From Microbacteriaceae bacterium (GTDB lineage: Bacteria > Actinomycetota > Actinomycetes > Actinomycetales > Microbacteriaceae), in contig JAODMO010000028.1 of the NCBI GenBank assembly GCA_025464995.1, forward strand, positions 1 through 55,828: a DNA stretch of 55,828 nt, written 5' to 3'. The notes below the pieces were generated by a model that had not been told where the DNA came from, did no database searches, and saw only the letters and a list, made by a program, of their open reading frames with translations. The position numbers and the translations under genes were made by a program. Below, piece after piece: positions 27,649 to 36,088 of the stretch (position 1 is its first letter; each line of letters opens with the position of its first letter).

Positions 27649-27678
27649 AGACTACTCGAACTTTGTAGCTGCGGTCAA
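27649..27678 (-). promoter_or_regulatory. Sigma-70-type promoter of rplU-rpmA
   Basis: On the minus strand TTGACC (27678-27673) and TAGTCT (27654-27649) are separated by 18 bases. The likely transcript start is near 27642, which leaves a leader of about 60 bases. Confidence 0.6.
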
Positions 27679-27809
27679 ACCGCGGCTACGGCGACGGTTT
27701 GCCGCCGCTTATCAGATTCGAGATCGTGGCCGTACTGGTTGTCTACTCTAGTTGCCCTGCGACGAAGCGCGCTGTCGAGACACACCGGATGCGCGAACCC
27801 GGGACCGGA

Positions 27810-28361
27810 TCAGGCCGCGGTGTCGGGACGCGGCTTCGACACCCTGAGCCAGACCAGCACCCCGACGAGCATGACGAGAGGCGTCACCGACAGGAAGGTG
27901 TAGAGCACCGTCTGCACCGTGCCGAAGGCGGCGTAGGCGACATCCATGCCGCTGGGAAAATCGCTGCCGAACGGCGCCCCCGTCGACGTGAAGGTGCCGC
28001 CCGCCGCGAACACGCTCGTGAAGACCAGGGTCACGACCGCCGCGACCGCGGACGCGGTGAGCGACCGGAGCACGACGGCGACGACGCGCAGCTCCGCCGT
28101 GAGGGGAACGATGAACCAGAAGGCGAGGAAGACGCCGATCGCGGCGGGCAACACCGTGGTGCCGAAGGTGATGAAGAAACTGCTGAGCGGTGAGAAGACG
28201 TCGCTTCCCGAGGCGAACCCCGAGTACACGGCGTTGCCGAACACGGAGATAATGGTGCGTACGAACGCCTGCACGATGAGCACCGCGATGACGAGGCCCG
28301 CGGCTGCGGCTGCGGTGCGCGCGGTCTCCCTCGTGGCCCTCTGGCTTGCCGGCTGTGCCAT
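27810..28361 (-). CDS. Four-helix membrane protein of unknown function
   Basis: 183 residues with about four hydrophobic segments (AAAAGLVIAVLIVQAFV, FFITFGTTVLPAAIGVFLAF, AVAAVVTLVFTSVFAAGG, VLYTFLSVTPLVMLVGVLVW). The ATG at 28361 was preferred because the 22 residues upstream have no membrane or family character and overlap the divergent DUF4031 gene. The loop FTSTGAPFGSDFPSGMD is Ser/Gly-rich. No family recognised. Confidence 0.75.
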   Translation of the reverse strand: MAQPASQRATRETARTAAAAAGLVIAVLIVQAFVRTIISVFGNAVYSGFASGSDVFSPLSSFFITFGTTVLPAAIGVFLAFWFIVPLTAELRVVAVVLRSLTASAVAAVVTLVFTSVFAAGGTFTSTGAPFGSDFPSGMDVAYAAFGTVQTVLYTFLSVTPLVMLVGVLVWLRVSKPRPDTAA

Positions 28362-28388
28362 GCGGATACCCCCGTCTAGAATCGGCCC

Positions 28389-28661
28389 ATGACCGTGCTG
28401 ATCGACCAACCGATCTGGCCGGCACACGACACTCTATGGGCTCACCTCGTGAGCGACCACTCCCTCGAGGAGTTGCACTCGTTCGCTCGAGCGGCCGGCA
28501 TCCCGGCGAGGGGGTTCGACGGCGACCACTACGACGTTCCCCTGCACAAATGGCATGAGCTGGTGGCCCTCGGCGCGACCCCAGTCTCCGTGCGCGACAT
28601 GGTGACGCGACTGCGTGACAGCGGACTGCGCATCACGCAAAGGGAGAAACGCGGCCTGTAG
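28389..28661 (+). CDS. DUF4031 domain-containing protein
   Basis: 90-residue protein matching the DUF4031 pattern: TVLIDQPIWPAHDTLWAHLV at the N-terminus, AGIPARGFDGDHYDVP in the middle and RLRDSGLRITQREKR at the end. This small family is widespread in actinobacteria and its function is unknown. It lies 27 bases from the divergent membrane protein and 39 bases before the SRAP gene. Confidence 0.85.
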   Translation: MTVLIDQPIWPAHDTLWAHLVSDHSLEELHSFARAAGIPARGFDGDHYDVPLHKWHELVALGATPVSVRDMVTRLRDSGLRITQREKRGL

Positions 28662-28700
28662 CGCCGCGGCACGTCGGCGGCGTCAGACAGAATGGAACCC

Positions 28701-29444
28701 ATGTGCGGTCGCTTCGTATTCACCACTGACCCGGCCGAGCTCGTGGCCATGCTCGACGTCGACCGGGCGGCAGACGACCTGCCTGCGCCATCCTGGAACA
28801 TCGCGCCGTCCGACCGGGTCACCGTCGTCATCGACGCCGTGAACAAGGATGCCGCCACCGACGACTACGACCCGGAGAACCCCGCCGTGCTGCGCCGCCT
28901 CGAGTCGGCGAGCTGGGGCCTCGTGCCCGGCGGGGCAGCCGACGCGGGCGTGGGCGCGACGATGTTCACCGCTCCGATCGAGCAGGTGCTCGACAACCCG
29001 GCGTTCTCGCGCGCCGCGGCGACCCGGCGCGCGGCCATTCCGGCGACGGGTTACTACGTGTGGCACAAGTCGGCCGACGGCTCCACCTCGGCTCAGTTCG
29101 TGCACTCCCCCGACGGCGAGCCGTTGCTGCTCGCCGCCCTCTACGAGTGGTGGAAGAACCCGGCGGCCGAGGCCGGCGACCCGGCGCGCTGGCTCTTGTC
29201 TACGACGATCCTCACGCGCGAGTCTGGCGGGCCGCTCGCCATCATCGACGCGCGCATGCCCGTGCTGCTCGAGCCGGGACTGCTGGAGGACTGGCTCGAC
29301 CCGCGGACGCCCGGCTCACCCGAGCTGCTGCAGGCGGTGTCGGATGCCGCGCTCGACCTCGCGGACGACGTCGAGTTCTACGAGGTGAGCAAAGACGTCG
29401 CGTCGGTGCGTAACAACTCGGAAGCTCTCATCCAGCCGGTCTGA
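28701..29444 (+). CDS. SOS response-associated peptidase (SRAP/HMCES-YedK)
   Basis: 247-residue SRAP protein that crosslinks to abasic sites in single-stranded DNA. The start at 28701 was chosen over the ATG at 28692 because it places Cys at position 2 (MCGRF), the residue exposed after Met removal that forms the thiazolidine link. WNIAPSDRVTVV, SWGLVPGG, the ARRAAIPATGYYVWH-like stretch (RAAIPATGYYVWHK) and IIDARMPVLLEP are family signatures. No LexA box is seen upstream. Ends at a bidirectional terminator shared with rne. Confidence 0.92.
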   Translation: MCGRFVFTTDPAELVAMLDVDRAADDLPAPSWNIAPSDRVTVVIDAVNKDAATDDYDPENPAVLRRLESASWGLVPGGAADAGVGATMFTAPIEQVLDNPAFSRAAATRRAAIPATGYYVWHKSADGSTSAQFVHSPDGEPLLLAALYEWWKNPAAEAGDPARWLLSTTILTRESGGPLAIIDARMPVLLEPGLLEDWLDPRTPGSPELLQAVSDAALDLADDVEFYEVSKDVASVRNNSEALIQPV

Positions 29445-29475
29445 GCCCGCTGACGTTCGCCTCCCCCGGAGGCGA

Positions 29476-29511
29476 CTGAAGCCCCGCCAGTCGGAACCGG
29501 CGGGGCTTCAG
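29476..29511. terminator. Bidirectional terminator between SRAP gene and rne
   Basis: Perfect 13-base arms CTGAAGCCCCGCC and GGCGGGGCTTCAG around a 10-base loop, lying between two convergent genes. Confidence 0.88.
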
Positions 29512-29529
29512 TCTGTCGTGCTGGTGCGC

Positions 29530-32412
29530 CTAGTCGTCCGTGACGGGAGCGCTCACGATGGCGCCTGCGCTGCCCGCGCGACGTGACGTGCGCGCACGGC
29601 CCTGTCCGGGCTGCTTCGGCTCGGGAAGAGCCTCGAGCACCGAGTCGAGGATCTGCTCGGCGTCGCGGTTGTTCATGCGACGACCGGCGCGGGGAGCCTT
29701 GGTGACGGGGATGTCGAGGATCGCGACGGTCTCGACGACCACCTCCGACACTGCCACCTCGGGCACCGAGACGTCGGGCACCGAGACCTCGACGGGCACG
29801 TCGGGCGTCGTCGGGTCTTCCGTGCCGCGGCCCGCGCGCTGCGAGCCGCGCTGTGCACCACGCTGGGTGGCGGGGCGCTCGGTCGCGGTGCGCTGCGTGG
29901 GCGTGCGCTGCGTGGGCGTGCGCTGCGTCGGCGTGCGCTGCGTCGGCGTGCGCTCTCGCACGACGCGCTGCGTCGTCGGGATCCGCTGCGACGGTACACG
30001 GTGGTCGTCCGCCTGGGCGGCGGTGGGCGCATCCGTCGTGGCGGCCGCGTCGGTGGTCGCTACCTCGGTGGTCGCTACCTCGGTGGTCGCTGCCTCGGTC
30101 ACCGTGGGCTGCTCGGTCGCGGGCGACTCGGTCTTGAGGGCGTCGAGCTTGGCTGCGTCGAGCTTCGTCGCTTCTCCCTGCGGTGCCACGGTGCGCGCGG
30201 CGATCTGGGCGAGAGCGTTGCGGGCGTCGTCCGTGATCGAGTGCGTTCCCGAGCCGACCTTGGGCGGGCTGACCGGCGCCTGCTGCTGCTGGGCCTGGTT
30301 GCCGTTGCCCCCATTGCCGTTGCCGCCGTTGCCGCCATTCGACGATCCGTTGCCGTTTCCGCTGCCCTTGCCACCGCGACCGCGGCGGCCGCTGCCGGCG
30401 ATCTCAGGCTGCGGCGCCTGCTGGATGCGGTGCTTCGTCGTCGGGTCGTGGTGCACGATCACGCCTCGGCCCGCGCACTGCTCGCACGGCTCGCTGAAGG
30501 TCTCGAGGAGTCCGAGGCCGAGCTTCTTGCGCGTCATCTGCACGAGGCCGAGCGAGGTGACCTCGGCGACCTGGTGCTTCGTGCGATCGCGGCTCAGGCA
30601 CTCGACGAGGCGACGCAGCACGAGGTCGCGGTTCGACTCGAGCACCATGTCGATGAAGTCGACGACGATGATGCCGCCGATGTCGCGCAGTCGGAGCTGC
30701 CGCACGATCTCCTCGGCGGCCTCGATGTTGTTCTTGGTGACGGTCTCCTCGAGGTTTCCGCCGGAACCGACGAATTTGCCGGTGTTGACGTCGACGACGG
30801 TCATCGCCTCGGTGCGGTCGATGACGAGCGAGCCACCCGACGGCAGCCAGACCTTGCGGTCGAGCGCCTTCTCGATCTGCTCGTTGACGCGGTACTCGTC
30901 GAAGGGGTCGTTCGTGCCCTCGAAGCGTTCGACCCGGTCGATGAGATCGGGGGCGACTCCGTTGAGGTAGCTCTGGATGATCTCCTGTGCGTCGTCACCG
31001 TCGATGACGAGCTTGTGGAAGTCCTCGTTGAAGACGTCGCGGATGATTTTGACCAGGAGGTCGGGCTCGCTGTGCAGCATCGCGGGCGCGTTGGCCGTCT
31101 CGATGAGGCGGCTGATCTCGGCCCACTGGCTGGTGAGGCGGCTCACGTCGAGCGTGAGCTGCTCCTCGGTCGCACCCTCGGCGGCGGTACGCACGATGAC
31201 GCCGACGTTCTCGGGTAAGACCTCCTTGAGGATCTTCTTGAGGCGCGCGCGCTCCGTGTCGGGCAGTTTGCGGCTGATGCCGCTCATCGAGCCGTTGGGC
31301 ACGTAGACGAGGTAGCGGCCCGGAAGCGAGACCTGGCTCGTGAGGCGGGCACCCTTGTGACCGATCGGATCCTTGGTGACCTGCACGAGCACCTTGTCGC
31401 CGGGCTTGAGCGCGAGCTCGATGCGGCGGGCCTGGTGCGCGTTGCCGTTCTCGGCGTTCGCGGCATCCCAGTCGACCTCACCGGAGTACAGCACGGCGTT
31501 GCGGCCGCGTCCGATGTCGACGAAGGCCGCCTCCATGCTCGGCAGCACGTTCTGCACGCGGCCGAGGTAGACGTTGCCGATGAGCGACATGTCCTGGCTC
31601 TTCGCGACGTAGTGCTCGACGAGCACGCCGTCTTCGAGAACGGCGATCTGGATGCGCCCGAACTTCGAGCGCACGACCATGACGCGGTCGACGCTCTCGC
31701 GGCGGGCGAGGAACTCGCTCTCCGTGATCACCGGGCGGCGACGACCGGCGTCGCGGCCGTCACGACGGCGCTGCTTCTTGGCCTCGAGGCGGGTGGAGCC
31801 CTTGACTCGCGTCGGCTCGTTGCTGAGCACGGGCTCGGGGCGCGGCTGGCGCACGCGGACGACGGTGCCGGGGGCGTCGTCTCCGTCGCGAGCCTCCTCG
31901 CCGGGGCGACGGCGCGAGCGACGGCGGACCGTGCCTGACTCGTCGCCGAGGTCGCCGACAACGGGGTCGGAGCGATCCGGGGCCAGCTCGCCGCGAGACT
32001 GTCGCGACTGGCGTGCCGGGGCGCGCTCGGGCAGCGGCTCGATCTCCGGCGGGGCCTGGAACAGCAGCGATGTGGTGGGGCGACGCTTGGGCTCGGTGGG
32101 AGCATCCGTGGTTTCGATGATCTCGGTGCTCTCTTCGATGGCGCCGGAGGCGGCGGGCTCTTCGGCTGCGGGCTTGCGCGTTCGTGTGCGCGGCGCCTTG
32201 GCGACGACGTCGTCGACGACGATGTCGTCGGCGACGGATGGCGCGATCTGGTCGACCGCGGCCGGGGACTCGGCCTCGGCGGCCGGTGCCGCATGCTCGA
32301 CCGGGGCCGCTACGGGCTCGGTCGGGGCGACTACAGCGGCCCTGCGGCTGCCGAACAGTCCTTTGCGTCTTCTCGGTTCTGTGCTGCTCTTGTCATTGTT
32401 GTCATTCACCAC
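29530..32412 (-). CDS. rne: Ribonuclease E/G
   Basis: 960-residue endoribonuclease that starts mRNA decay and rRNA/tRNA maturation. The catalytic half lies in the middle, as in other actinobacterial RNase E proteins. The S1 domain is at GNVYLGRVQNVLPSMEAAFV (about 280-300). The DNase-I-like domain carries SLVIDRTEAMTVVDVNTGKF (split after T) and GIIVVDFIDM with its metal-binding Asp residues. The zinc-link is CEQCAGRG. Both flanks are disordered: an acidic/Arg-rich N-terminal arm of about 250 residues and a C-terminal arm with NGGNGGNGNGG, EVATT and QRTPT repeats. GTG at 32412 was chosen; 28 earlier in-frame residues have no homology. Confidence 0.93.
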   Translation of the reverse strand: MVNDNNDKSSTEPRRRKGLFGSRRAAVVAPTEPVAAPVEHAAPAAEAESPAAVDQIAPSVADDIVVDDVVAKAPRTRTRKPAAEEPAASGAIEESTEIIETTDAPTEPKRRPTTSLLFQAPPEIEPLPERAPARQSRQSRGELAPDRSDPVVGDLGDESGTVRRRSRRRPGEEARDGDDAPGTVVRVRQPRPEPVLSNEPTRVKGSTRLEAKKQRRRDGRDAGRRRPVITESEFLARRESVDRVMVVRSKFGRIQIAVLEDGVLVEHYVAKSQDMSLIGNVYLGRVQNVLPSMEAAFVDIGRGRNAVLYSGEVDWDAANAENGNAHQARRIELALKPGDKVLVQVTKDPIGHKGARLTSQVSLPGRYLVYVPNGSMSGISRKLPDTERARLKKILKEVLPENVGVIVRTAAEGATEEQLTLDVSRLTSQWAEISRLIETANAPAMLHSEPDLLVKIIRDVFNEDFHKLVIDGDDAQEIIQSYLNGVAPDLIDRVERFEGTNDPFDEYRVNEQIEKALDRKVWLPSGGSLVIDRTEAMTVVDVNTGKFVGSGGNLEETVTKNNIEAAEEIVRQLRLRDIGGIIVVDFIDMVLESNRDLVLRRLVECLSRDRTKHQVAEVTSLGLVQMTRKKLGLGLLETFSEPCEQCAGRGVIVHHDPTTKHRIQQAPQPEIAGSGRRGRGGKGSGNGNGSSNGGNGGNGNGGNGNQAQQQQAPVSPPKVGSGTHSITDDARNALAQIAARTVAPQGEATKLDAAKLDALKTESPATEQPTVTEAATTEVATTEVATTDAAATTDAPTAAQADDHRVPSQRIPTTQRVVRERTPTQRTPTQRTPTQRTPTQRTATERPATQRGAQRGSQRAGRGTEDPTTPDVPVEVSVPDVSVPEVAVSEVVVETVAILDIPVTKAPRAGRRMNNRDAEQILDSVLEALPEPKQPGQGRARTSRRAGSAGAIVSAPVTDD
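29888..29953. repeat. 15-base minisatellite in rne (QRTPT repeats)
   Basis: Four adjacent 15-base copies (29888-29947), the last two differing from the first two at one position, plus a partial fifth. They encode repeated Q-R-T-P-T in the C-terminal arm of RNase E. Confidence 0.85.
30051..30095. repeat. 15-base minisatellite in rne (EVATT repeats)
   Basis: Three 15-base copies, the last with one substitution, encoding T-E-V-A-T repeats in the same disordered arm. Confidence 0.8.
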
Positions 32413-32763
32413 TGGCGGTGTACTCCTTGGCCCGGGTGGGAGACCGCGCCGCCCACCGGGTACTCTCTCGTTCGCGTAAAGCGCCTCAGCGATCACGCTG
32501 CAAATTCTTCAGGTCTAAAACCGGCATGTCGTGATCCTCGATCACCGTCTGCTCTGGTTCATCGTGCACCGACTGTCACTCGGAGCTTTCGGAACTCGCT
32601 ATCCGACTCGTCGTCACCCGGTGAATCGGATGCCTGACATTGGCCCGGATTGTCGCCCGGTAAGCCTTCTCTAGCGCCAGTTCGAGCGCGGCTCGGCTGA
32701 CTACATCCGATTATCGCACGCATTCTCAGTTACCCGCGATTCGACGCGTGCCATAATCCGTGG
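32413..32763. promoter_or_regulatory. Divergent gap: rne leader and VKOR promoter
   Basis: 351 bases between rne (minus) and the VKOR gene (plus). On the plus strand CATAAT at 32752-32757 is a good -10 element only 6 bases before the GTG at 32764, with no ribosome site, so the VKOR mRNA is probably leaderless. The rest would form a long untranslated leader or promoter zone for rne; I see no known RNA element in it. Confidence 0.5.
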
Positions 32764-33363
32764 GTGCCAGACACCCAGGTCAACAAGCGCCCCGTCACCC
32801 TCGCCGTTTTTCTCATCGTGGCCGGTGTCATCGGTTGGTACGCGGCATTCGCCCTCACGATCGAGAAGTTCGCGACGCTCAGCGATCCGGGCAGCGCCCT
32901 CACGTGCGACTTCAGCGTCGTCGTGCAGTGCTCGGCGAACCTCGAGTCGTGGCAGGGATCGCTCTTCGGCTTCCCGAACCCGGTCATCGGGCTCGCGGCC
33001 TGGATCGCGCCCGTCGTCGTCGGCGTCGCGCTGCTCGCCGGGGCACGCTTCGCACGCTGGTTCTGGATCGCGTTCAACGTCGGCGTGCTCGCCGCCATGG
33101 TGTTCGTCGTGTGGCTGATCTCGCAGAGCATCTTCGACCTCGGCACGTTGTGCATCTACTGCATGCTGACCTGGTCGGTCACGATCCCGCTGTTCCTCAC
33201 GCTGACGCTGCGCAACATCACGGCAGGCGTCATCCCGCTCGGGGCCGCGGCTACCGGTGCCGCGCGGGGGCTGTACTCGTGGCTGCCCGCGCTCACGCTC
33301 GGCTGCTACATCGTTGTCGCGGTGATCGCGCAGCTGCGGCTGGACGTGCTGGCGACGCTGTAG
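32764..33363 (+). CDS. Vitamin K epoxide reductase family protein
   Basis: 199-residue membrane quinone reductase with about five helices that reoxidises extracytoplasmic disulfide-forming proteins. The loop cysteines are in TCDFSVVVQCSANLESWQG (about 38-56, here Cys-8 residues-Cys), and the CxxC is LCIYCMLTW (about 130-138). SLFGFPNPVIGLAAW is the conserved segment after the loop. No DsbA-type partner gene is adjacent. GTG start with a promoter that implies a leaderless transcript. Confidence 0.9.
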   Translation: MPDTQVNKRPVTLAVFLIVAGVIGWYAAFALTIEKFATLSDPGSALTCDFSVVVQCSANLESWQGSLFGFPNPVIGLAAWIAPVVVGVALLAGARFARWFWIAFNVGVLAAMVFVVWLISQSIFDLGTLCIYCMLTWSVTIPLFLTLTLRNITAGVIPLGAAATGAARGLYSWLPALTLGCYIVVAVIAQLRLDVLATL

Positions 33364-33676
33364 AGCGGTGAGGCGGGGCTCCTCCGAACTGAGGCGCGAA
33401 CACGGGCGGCAAAGACGGGCGGCGAGCGACGGCATCCTGTTCACCCGCGACGGCACGACGGCCACGGCGGTGTCGACGAAGCCCGGGCACGGGCACGAGC
33501 GGACTGACCCACGGCGAGCTCAGACGATCGTGTCGGATGCCGGCGCGACGAGCTCGACGGCACCGAATCCTCCGGAACCCCGCTCGTGCTCGTCAGCGGC
33601 CAGCAGCACTCGGGGGCGTTTGACGATGCCGCGGCGTTCTCGACGTTCGTGCAGACGGTGGGGGCGGATGTGACGC
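33364..33676. other. Gap between VKOR and ndk, no recognisable gene
   Basis: About 310 bases without an intact gene. A minus-strand frame ending near 33532 gives HERGSGGFGAVELVAPASD, and plus-strand frames give SDGILFTRDGTTATAVST and GTPLVLVSGQQHSGAFDDAA. These look protein-like but do not join into a known family, so this may be a degraded gene. Confidence 0.35.
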
Positions 33677-33702
33677 GAGCGCCCTCCAGGGGGAGGGCGC
33701 TC
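33677..33702 (-). terminator. Terminator of the ileS-folC-ndk transcript
   Basis: Perfect 11-base arms GAGCGCCCTCC and GGAGGGCGCTC around a 4-base loop, 10 bases after the ndk stop. Confidence 0.75.
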
Positions 33703-33711
33703 GGCTCGCCG

Positions 33712-34125
33712 CTAGAACCAGAGAGCCAGCTCGCGCTCGGCCGACTCCACGGAGTCGCTCCCGTGCACGAGGTTCTGCTGCACCGCGACGCCCCAGTCGC
33801 GGCCGAGGTCGCCGCGGATCGTGCCGGGTGCGGCCGACGTCGGGTTGGTCGCGCCGGCGAGCGAGCGGAAACCCTCGATGACCGAATTGCCCGCGACACG
33901 GATCGCGACGATGGGGCCGCTCTCCATGAACTCGACGAGCGGGAGGAAGAACGGCTTGCCCTCGTGCTCGGCGTAGTGCGCCGCGAGCAGCTCACGATCG
34001 GCTTCGACCATCTTGATGTCGACCAGCTGGTAGCCCTTCGCCTCGATGCGGCGGAGGATCTCCCCGGTGAGGTTGCGGGCGACGCCATCCGGCTTGACGA
34101 GAACGAGTGTTTGTTCGACGGTCAT
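33712..34125 (-). CDS. ndk: Nucleoside diphosphate kinase
   Basis: 137-residue kinase that balances NTP pools. TLVLVKPDGVARNLTGEIL at the N-terminus, NPTSAAPGTIRGDLG and NLVHGSDSVESAERE with the phospho-acceptor His (about 117) are diagnostic. The ATG at 34125 overlaps the DUF4233 stop by 4 bases; the longer frame upstream is the DUF4233 gene read in another frame. Confidence 0.97.
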   Translation of the reverse strand: MTVEQTLVLVKPDGVARNLTGEILRRIEAKGYQLVDIKMVEADRELLAAHYAEHEGKPFFLPLVEFMESGPIVAIRVAGNSVIEGFRSLAGATNPTSAAPGTIRGDLGRDWGVAVQQNLVHGSDSVESAERELALWF

Positions 34126-34550
34126 GGGTTTTCTCCAGAGGGTTCGGTGACGGGGGGTTCGGTGGGTGGGGGTTCGGTGACGGCGAAATCCGCCTTCTGG
34201 CGGTCGATCTGGCGCCCCTTGACGAAGCAGTAGATCCAGATCGCGAGGAAACACGCGGCGATGAGGTACATGAGCGGAACGAGCAACCCGGTCGCGAGCA
34301 GCACGACCTGCAACATCCAGCCGATCCAGACACCCCACGGATGGCGCAGCAGCCGTCCGGTGAGCAGCAGGGCGACGATGAGCACCGCTCCTCCCCCGAA
34401 CGCGACACCGGGCTCGAGCGAGCGGAGACCGTAGACGACGAGCGTGACGAAGAACACGAGCACCGCCTCGAGGGCCAGCACGATCGACAGCAGCATCTCC
34501 GTGACGGAGCGCTGCCGTCGCGACCGGGGAGCGGCGGGGGCGGCTGTCAC
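34122..34550 (-). CDS. DUF4233 domain-containing membrane protein
   Basis: 142-residue protein with four hydrophobic segments (LLSIVLALEAVLVFFVTLVV, AFGGGAVLIVALLLTG, VWIGWMLQVVLLATGLLVPL, MYLIAACFLAIWIYCFVKG). This family is found between folC and ndk in many actinobacteria. GTG start at 34550 overlaps the folC stop by 4 bases. The C-terminal tail is Pro/Glu/Thr-rich (TEPPPTEPPVTEPSG). Function unknown. Confidence 0.88.
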   Translation of the reverse strand: MTAAPAAPRSRRQRSVTEMLLSIVLALEAVLVFFVTLVVYGLRSLEPGVAFGGGAVLIVALLLTGRLLRHPWGVWIGWMLQVVLLATGLLVPLMYLIAACFLAIWIYCFVKGRQIDRQKADFAVTEPPPTEPPVTEPSGENP

Positions 34551-36088
34551 CGCTTCCACCGGTCGATGGTGGCGAGGCGGATGGCGTCGCCCACGAGCGT
34601 GATCGAACCGGTCACGAGCACCGCACGCTTCTCGCCGTCGTTGGCCCATTCCCGTGCGGCCTCGAGCGCGGCCTCGGCTGAATCATCCGTGTACACCTCG
34701 TCGGTGTGCGTGCGCACGATGTAGGCGAGGTCGTCGGCGTCGACCGCTCGGTCGGACTCCGACTGGGTGACGTAGAAGCGCGTCGCGACGGGCGCGAGCG
34801 CCGCGATGATGCCGTCGGCGTCCTTGTCCTGCAGCACGCCGACCACCACCGCGACCTCGTCGAAGGTGAAGTACGTGCGGATCGCTGCCGCGAGAGCAGC
34901 CGCCCCGTGCGGATTGTGCGCCGCGTCGACGAGCACCGTGGGTTCGGTGCCGATGATCTGCAGGCGACCGGGAGAGGTGGCCTCGGCGAGTCCCTCGGCG
35001 AGGACGTCGGCGACGAGCGGCGTGTCGCCGCCGCCGAGGAAGGACTCGACCGCGGCGATCGCGAGCGTCGCGTTCTGCGCCTGGTGGTCTCCGAAGAGCG
35101 GCAAGAAGAGGTCGGGGTAGCTCGCGGCGATGCCCTTGACGCTGATCACCTGGCCGCCGACGGCGACCGTGGTCGACTCGAGCGAGAAGTCGTCGCCCTG
35201 CACCGCGAAGGTCGACTCGGTCAGCTCGGAGGCACGGCGGAGTTCGCCGAGCGCCTCGGTGGTCTGGCTGGCCGACACGACGTGAGCGACGGGCTTGATG
35301 ATGCCCGACTTGGTGCGCGCGATCTCGCCGATGGTGTTGCCGAGGCGCTGCGTGTGGTCGAGGGCAACGGGCGTGAAGACAGCGACCTGGCCGTCGGCGA
35401 CGTTGGTGGAGTCCCACTCGCCGCCCATGCCGACCTCGATGACGGCGACGTCGACCGGCGCGTCGGCGAAGCTCGCGAAGGCGAGCACCGTGAGCGCCTC
35501 GAAGAAGGTGAGCTCGCTCTCCCCCTTGTCGGCGAGGTCGGCGTCGACGATCTCGAGATACGGGCGGATGTCGCCCCAGTTCTCCACGAGGGCACGGTTG
35601 GAGATCGGCTGTCCGTCGATCACGATCCGCTCATTGACGCGCGTGAGGTGCGGGCTCGTCAGCAGCCCGGTCTTGAGGCCGTAGGCGCGGAGGATGCTCT
35701 CCGTGATGCGGCTCGTCGACGTCTTGCCGTTCGTTCCGGCGATGTGGATGACCGGGTAGGCGTGGTGCGGGTCGCCGAGCAGCTCCACGGCGCGACGCGT
35801 CGGCTCGAGCCGGGGCTGCGGGTTGGCCTCGCCGATGCGGGCGAGCAGTTCGGCGTAGACCGCGTCTGCGCCGGCCTGGAACTCGGCGTCGTCGAAGTCG
35901 TACTCCGAGTCGTCGTCGAGATTCGTGCCCTCGTTGCCCGCCTGAAGGAAGTCGGGCAGGCCGGAGCCGTCGTCGACGAAGTCGTCTTCGCCGGGCTCGC
36001 CGTCGTAGCCGCCCTCGGAGTCGCTGCCGTCGTCGCCCCCTCCGTAACCCTGATAGTCGTTGTCGCCGGGGTTGTCGTTCTTAGACAT
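34547..36088 (-). CDS. folC: Dihydrofolate synthase / folylpolyglutamate synthase
   Basis: 513-residue Mur-ligase-type enzyme that adds glutamate to dihydropteroate or folates. The P-loop is [14 protein letters not shown] (about 115-128). [34 protein letters not shown] (20 residues) and [14 protein letters not shown] are family signatures. Residues 1 to about 75 are an unusual, very acidic Gly/Asp-rich extension (for example [18 protein letters not shown]) before the conserved [10 protein letters not shown] start. The ATG at 36088 overlaps the ileS stop by 8 bases. Confidence 0.95.
   Translation of the reverse strand: MSKNDNPGDNDYQGYGGGDDGSDSEGGYDGEPGEDDFVDDGSGLPDFLQAGNEGTNLDDDSEYDFDDAEFQAGADAVYAELLARIGEANPQPRLEPTRRAVELLGDPHHAYPVIHIAGTNGKTSTSRITESILRAYGLKTGLLTSPHLTRVNERIVIDGQPISNRALVENWGDIRPYLEIVDADLADKGESELTFFEALTVLAFASFADAPVDVAVIEVGMGGEWDSTNVADGQVAVFTPVALDHTQRLGNTIGEIARTKSGIIKPVAHVVSASQTTEALGELRRASELTESTFAVQGDDFSLESTTVAVGGQVISVKGIAASYPDLFLPLFGDHQAQNATLAIAAVESFLGGGDTPLVADVLAEGLAEATSPGRLQIIGTEPTVLVDAAHNPHGAAALAAAIRTYFTFDEVAVVVGVLQDKDADGIIAALAPVATRFYVTQSESDRAVDADDLAYIVRTHTDEVYTDDSAEAALEAAREWANDGEKRAVLVTGSITLVGDAIRLATIDRWKR

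Noticed and set aside
29888-30095. Possible CRISPR array
   Set aside because: The repeats are 15 bases, directly adjacent without spacers, and in frame with rne.
29540-30970. 476-codon plus-strand frame with many GVRCVGVR repeats
   Set aside because: Antisense shadow of the QRTPT repeats in rne.
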